Below, one piece after another: positions 6,177 through 9,171 of a stretch of 9,171 bases of DNA; the first letter of the stretch is position 1, and each line of letters opens with the position of its first letter. The notes under the pieces were generated by a model, which made no database searches, was not told the origin of the DNA, and worked only from the letters and a program-made list of their open reading frames with translations. This DNA comes from Acidobacteriaceae bacterium (GTDB lineage: Bacteria > Acidobacteriota > Terriglobia > Terriglobales > Acidobacteriaceae). The stretch spans positions 1 through 9,171 of the forward strand of contig PLYW01000130.1 of NCBI GenBank assembly GCA_003151875.1. Direction: 5' to 3'. Position numbers and translations under genes: made by a program.

Positions 6177-7016
6177 ATGCCAATACAAGCGGTCCAACAC
6201 GTCCGCAGGATGCGCGGCGGCGCGCAGAGCCATCTCATGCGCTGTGCCGACGGACATCACTATGTCGTCAAATTCTCAAATAACCCACAGCACCCGCGAG
6301 TGCTGGTGAATGACTGGCTGGGCACGCGCCTGGCTGAGATGATCGGCCTGCCGGTTCCGGTGCCCGCCATCGTTGATGTGCACCCGTGGCTGGTGGAGCA
6401 CACACCCGATTTGCGCGTTGAGCTCTGCGGCCAGCGCACCATGTTCACCGCCGGGCTGTCGTTCGGCTCACGCTACGTTGTATCGCCGTTGGAAGGCCAG
6501 GTTTACGACTACCTGCCCGAGGGGATGCTCGGACGCGTGCGCAACATCGATTCCTTTGCCGGGGTACTCGCCCTAGACAAATGGACATGCAACGCCGATG
6601 GCCGTCAGGTCGCTTTCTGGAGGCGCCCGCGCGAACGCAAGTTCACCGCAACGTTCATTGATCAGGGATATTTTTTCAACGCCGGCGAGTGGAGCTTCCC
6701 GGATGCACCATTGCGTGGCGTCTTCGGGCGCAACGATGTGTACGCCGGTGTCACAGGGTGGGACAGCTTCGAGCCGTGGCTGAGCAAGATCGAAAGCTTT
6801 CCGGAGAGTTCACTGTGGCCGCTCGTCGATCAGATTCCTGCTGAGTGGTACGGCTGTGCCGCAGACGAGCTCGATCGGTTGTTGACCAAATTGCTGGAGC
6901 GCCGCTCCCGGGTGCGTGATTTGATTCTGTCCTTCAAGAATTCCTGTCGGAGCCCCTTCCCGAACTGGCGCTCGGTTGCAGCCGCAACCCCACTTTGCTC
7001 AGGAGGACAAGGATAG
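6177..7016 (+). CDS. HipA-like kinase (PF20613-like subfamily)
   Basis: The 279-residue protein belongs to the short HipA-like kinase group often seen in Acidobacteriota. It opens with RRMRGGAQSHLMRC and HYVVKFSNNP, where K32 is the likely ATP-binding Lys. LDKWTCNADGRQ (133-143) resembles the catalytic loop with D134 and N139, and FIDQGYFFNAGEW (160-172) the metal-binding DFG-like Asp. Conserved FPDAPLRGVF and GVTGWDSFEPWL follow, and the RRSRVRDLI...FPNW ending fits the family. About 15 further residues after FPNW (RSVAAATPLC...) look like added read-through sequence. Many relatives sit beside a DUF3037 gene; none is recognised here. The ribosome site at 6177 is weak. The 248 bases upstream (5929-6176) show no clear gene, so it is probably transcribed apart from the PRTRC cassette. 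Its substrate is unknown. Confidence 0.85.
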   Translation: MPIQAVQHVRRMRGGAQSHLMRCADGHHYVVKFSNNPQHPRVLVNDWLGTRLAEMIGLPVPVPAIVDVHPWLVEHTPDLRVELCGQRTMFTAGLSFGSRYVVSPLEGQVYDYLPEGMLGRVRNIDSFAGVLALDKWTCNADGRQVAFWRRPRERKFTATFIDQGYFFNAGEWSFPDAPLRGVFGRNDVYAGVTGWDSFEPWLSKIESFPESSLWPLVDQIPAEWYGCAADELDRLLTKLLERRSRVRDLILSFKNSCRSPFPNWRSVAAATPLCSGGQG

Positions 7017-7450
7017 GACGTTTCCGTGTCCCCGACGACACGGCCGGAAATCTAATTCGCTCCCACAGCCCGTTTAGGCCAGTGTACGAGTCGCCGACAA
7101 CACGTCCAAGTGACTTCCCCGAACCGGACTTCGGGACCGCTTCGGCGGATTTGCTCATACGAGAAACTCGCACAACGATCAGGTGGCCTACGCGCAGCTC
7201 AGAAGTGGCGAGATTGTTTTCGAGCAGCCCGTCAGACGGCTTTATCGAACGCGCGCCGCAACGCTTTCTTTCCCCGCACTCGTCTCTGAAGGCGCGCCTC
7301 CGATAAAGCGCTAACGTGATTCAGGGACGACACCCCACTATTTGAGAGTCCTACTTGGGCCGCTAAATGTTAAGGGCAATGCGCAGCAGTGTGACTAAAG
7401 TCATCTGCCTGGCCCATCTGCGTGCGTACCCTCGAAGTAAGGAATGTGAC
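7017..7450. other. 434-base stretch without a recognisable gene
   Basis: Several short frames cross this stretch but none matches a family. The most protein-like ends at the TAA near 7305 and includes DQVAYAQLRSGEIVFEQPV; it has no evident start and may be an eroded gene end. The DUF3037 partner usual for the preceding kinase is not seen in any frame. The last ~80 bases are the upstream region of the DUF438 gene and contain an FNR/DNR-like dyad. Confidence 0.5.
7391..7404. promoter_or_regulatory. Possible CRP/FNR-superfamily (FNR/DNR/NnrR-like) operator
   Basis: GTGACTAAAGTCAT contains TGAC-N4-GTCA, a close match to the TTGAC-N4-GTCAA dyad bound by FNR/DNR/NnrR-type regulators; only the outermost bases differ. 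Its centre lies about 53 bases before the ATG of the DUF438/hemerythrin gene, a usual place for an activator site. Genes of this kind are often under NO- or oxygen-responsive control in other bacteria. The dyad is seen; its binding protein is inferred and no regulator gene is in the window. Confidence 0.4.
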
Positions 7451-8415
7451 ATGAGCGAAGTGATCGACAACAAAGCCAATCGAGTTCGAATCCTGAAGGA
7501 CATCATTAAGCACCTGCACGCCGGAAATCCGCCCGAGCAAGTGCGGCGGCAAATGCGCGAGATCGTACAGCAGACCGACTACTCCGAAATCATCGCTATG
7601 GAGCAGGAGTTGATGGCCGAAGGGATGCCCGTGGAAGAGGTCCGATCGATGTGTGACCTTCACTCGCAAGTGACGCGCGAGGTCCTAGTCCAAATACCAA
7701 CCAGCAAGACGATTGCCCCGGGGCATCCGGTTGACACGTTCCGTCGCGAAAACGAAGCGTGCGCGGCGTGATCGTCGAGATGCAGAAGACATTGTCGGAA
7801 TTGCATGCGGGGACGGACGCTGCCGCTGCGACGGCGATCGCACTGCGCCTCCGCCAGTCGTTTAACGAATTGATGGACATTGATAAGCACTACCAGCGCA
7901 AAGAACACGCATTGTTCTCGTGCCTGGAGCGGCATGGCATCACCGGTCCATCGAAAGTAATGTGGGCCAAGGATGATGCCGTTCGCAATCTGGTCAAGCG
8001 GTTCGGGCAATGCATTCAGCGTGAGTCAGCCACGGTGGACGAATGGAAGGCTCAGCTGTTGGACGCCGTGAACGCGGCGCTGAGTGCGGTGCAGGAGATG
8101 ATCTATAAGGAAGAAAACATCCTGCTTCCCATGTCGCTGCAGGCGTTGTCGGAGGACGAGTGGGCCGAGATTTGGTCGGTCTCCCCGAAGTACGGGTGGT
8201 GCATTGTTGAGCCTCAGCAGGGCTACAAGCCACCGCTCAGCGTGACCCGCGAGTCGATCAACATCCCGTCCTCCGGCGGACTCATGTTGCCGACTGGGAA
8301 TGTAACGCTGGAGCAACTCGTCGCGATCTTTTCAACCCTCCCGAGACCTCTGGTTGACTCCTTCACGAATTCAGCCCCGCATCGGGCCTTCGGGGATAGG
8401 CCTGCAACTTGTTGA
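7451..8415 (+). pseudogene. DUF438/hemerythrin-like protein, frameshifted
   Basis: The first part, from ATG 7451 (AAGGA eight bases upstream), is a DUF438 domain: SEVIDNKANRVRILKDIIKH, LHAGNPPEQVRRQMRE, AMEQELMAEGMPVEEVRSMCDLH, ending in PGHPVDTFRRENEA. The frame then hits TGA at 7769-7771. The frame opening at GTG 7759 continues the same protein: RGVIVEMQKTL, then a hemerythrin-type helix pair (DIDKHYQRKEHALFSCLERHG, ITGPSKVMW, YKEENILLPM) and EDEWAEIW...GWCIVEP. One missing base near 7758 restores a single chain of about 320 residues. Hemerythrin-like His/Glu positions for a di-iron site are present. The end (TLEQLVAIFSTLP) is where relatives enter a PAS domain, but here similarity fades within a few residues and the frame stops at 8415, so the PAS part is lost or absent. 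Roles in iron or NO/O2 sensing are known only loosely for the family. The break is a mutation or a sequence error. Confidence 0.8.
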
Positions 8416-8432
8416 TAATACAGGCAATCTTG

Positions 8433-8448
8433 GCATAGAATTCTATGC
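8433..8448. promoter_or_regulatory. 16-bp perfect palindrome in the DUF438-cupin intergenic region
   Basis: GCATAGAATTCTATGC equals its reverse complement. It lies 18 bases after the DUF438 stop and about 220 bases before the cupin start, in an AT-richer stretch than its surroundings. It could be an operator for a homodimeric repressor. It lacks the GC-rich stem and T-run of an intrinsic terminator. Confidence 0.4.
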
Positions 8449-8580
8449 ATATATTTGTGAGAAGTGAACGATACGGAAATGGTACCGGGAAACCACAGTT
8501 TTATTAAGTCTCCGAGGGACTTCTACAAGCAGCCATGGCGTGGGTTTCGTGCTTGCGGCACACTTTTGAGGAAACCGCGC

Positions 8581-8602
8581 GGGAGAATCGCGGGGGAGAA
8601 TC
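8581..8602. repeat. Short direct repeat GGGAGAATC x2
   Basis: GGGAGAATC occurs at 8581-8589 and again at 8594-8602, a 13-base period, about 65 bases before the cupin start. The flanks are also similar (GCG before both). It may be a slippage duplication or a pair of binding sites; no function can be assigned. Confidence 0.35.
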
Positions 8603-8667
8603 CAAAACGGCGTGCGTAACTTCAGGTCGAACGAATCTATTCAGGAAATGAGAAAGGAATGGGAAAG

Positions 8668-9000
8668 ATGGAATATAAGTTCATTGGCGATCTGCTGGCG
8701 GATGCGTCCATTCCGAAGGAAGGGATTCTTAGCCGCGTGCTCCAGAAGGACGAGCATGTGAACATCACTCTGTTCGGGTTTTCGCCAGGGCAGGAACTCT
8801 CAACCCATTCGGCACCGACTCCGGCTGTTCTGTGTTTCCTATCCGGCGAAGCAGACGTGAAACTCGGCGAAGACATTCATCGGGCCAACGCGGGATCCTT
8901 TGCCTACATGCCACCGATGTTGCCTCATGCTATTTCGGCCAAAACGGCGACCATGATGCTGCTTGTGCAAGTGAAGATACCGGGGCCCGCAAACCCGTAA
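8668..9000 (+). CDS. Small single-domain cupin protein
   Basis: A 110-residue protein with one cupin barrel. Motif 1 is present in reduced form (FSPGQELSTHSAPTPAVLCFLSGEADVKLG), with a His in STHS and a Glu in the SGEA turn. Motif 2 reads AGSFAYMPPMLPHAISA, with the conserved Pro-His. Cupins of this size bind a metal or small ligand in the cytoplasm; the substrate cannot be read from the sequence. Two ATGs are in frame, at 8659 and 8668. The run AAGGA at 8654-8658 touches the first but is nine bases from the second, so 8668 (MEYKFIGDLL) is preferred; starting at 8659 would add three residues. Such cupins often sit near hemerythrin or DUF438 genes, and here one follows the DUF438 gene by about 250 bases. 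Intact. Confidence 0.88.
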   Translation: MEYKFIGDLLADASIPKEGILSRVLQKDEHVNITLFGFSPGQELSTHSAPTPAVLCFLSGEADVKLGEDIHRANAGSFAYMPPMLPHAISAKTATMMLLVQVKIPGPANP

Positions 9001-9004
9001 GAAC

Positions 9005-9139
9005 TTGCAACCTTCGCTCTTTCCAGAGCAAGTGCGCGGGTTCACGAATCCACGCAATTCGGTCACGGTCGTGAAGACGTCCAATCTGAGCATCGTCTTG
9101 ACGGCCCTCAAGAGGGGCGCTACTTGGAAAGCTGTATGA
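9005..9139 (+). pseudogene. Second cupin gene, N-terminal remnant
   Basis: From a TTG at 9005, four bases after the first cupin's stop, the frame reads PEQVRGFTNPRN, then SVTVVKTSNLSIVLTALKRGA, and ends at TGA 9137-9139. The segment resembles the start of another small cupin family (NSxTLVKTxxLRVVLxALKxGA), in which the ligand motif with His would follow LKxGA. Here that point is replaced by TWKAV and a stop, so no cupin barrel is completed. A shifted frame stays open to the window end, so a frameshift rather than a deletion may be the cause. No good ribosome site is seen. Confidence 0.45.
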
Positions 9140-9171
9140 GTTCAGTCGAGGTGCGGCGGCAGAAGGAAGTG

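Noticed and set aside
8375..8395. CCCCG...CGGGG hairpin as a terminator of the DUF438 gene
   Set aside because: The stem is only 5 bp with an 11-base loop, lies before the stop codon of the open frame, and has no T-run after it.
8432..8450. Sigma-54 promoter (TGGCA...TGC) before the cupin
   Set aside because: The GG-to-GC spacing is about 15 bases rather than 12, so it does not fit; the palindrome explains the pattern better.
8479..8619. 46-residue basic ORF (MVPGNHSFIKS...) between DUF438 and cupin
   Set aside because: No clear ribosome site, no recognisable family, and its end covers a direct repeat; this length is within chance.

Overview
The window looks like an accessory, partly decayed island from an environmental bacterium with moderately high G+C. 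The most likely phylum is Acidobacteriota. This rests on recognition rather than a search: the HipA-like kinase at 6177-7016, the DUF438/hemerythrin protein and the small cupin are of types I associate with that phylum. No rRNA, tRNA, CRISPR array or intact transposase was seen.

Left part (1-1944), defence and toxin genes plus wreckage: the 3' end of a classical HipA kinase (1-380), an intact HEPN-fold Ymh/TIGR02391-type protein (401-1219), and the first ~33 codons of a PIN-domain gene (from 1243). At about 1340 the PIN gene runs head-on into the reversed 5' end of a DUF2130 (zinc-ribbon plus coiled-coil) gene. A cluster of three inverted repeats (1538-1594) follows, then a fragment of an ISP/N6-adenine-type DNA methylase N-terminus (1696-1944) with no start codon. 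Positions 1945-2604 hold no gene I can name.

Centre (2605-5928), a tight same-strand cassette of the PRTRC type (ParB-Related, ThiF-Related Cassette), a bacterial ubiquitin-like conjugation cassette usually found on plasmids and mobile elements. The order is protein E (split by an in-frame TAA), C (ubiquitin-like, ending in Gly), a small unassigned ORF, F, B (E2-like) and ThiF (E1-like). The genes overlap or nearly abut, which points to one translationally coupled transcript. In this family the ThiF protein is expected to activate the C-terminal Gly of protein C, with B as a candidate carrier. The JAB-type deconjugase (PRTRC A), the ParB homologue and protein D are not in the window, and B and ThiF overlap by 4 bp, leaving no room for another gene between them.

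Right part (6177-9171): a second HipA-like kinase of a different, PF20613-like subfamily; a 434-base gap with no recognisable gene but with an FNR/DNR-like inverted repeat at its end; a DUF438/hemerythrin-like gene broken by a single-base frameshift; a 16-bp perfect palindrome; a small cupin; and the 5' remnant of a second cupin. The DUF438 protein, the FNR/DNR-like site and the cupins suggest a small redox- or NO-linked module.

Two features stand out: a PRTRC ubiquitin-like cassette inside a defence-like neighbourhood, and the density of broken genes (PIN, DUF2130, methylase, protein E, DUF438, second cupin). The breakage means either a decaying island or local sequence errors, and reads or relatives would separate the two.
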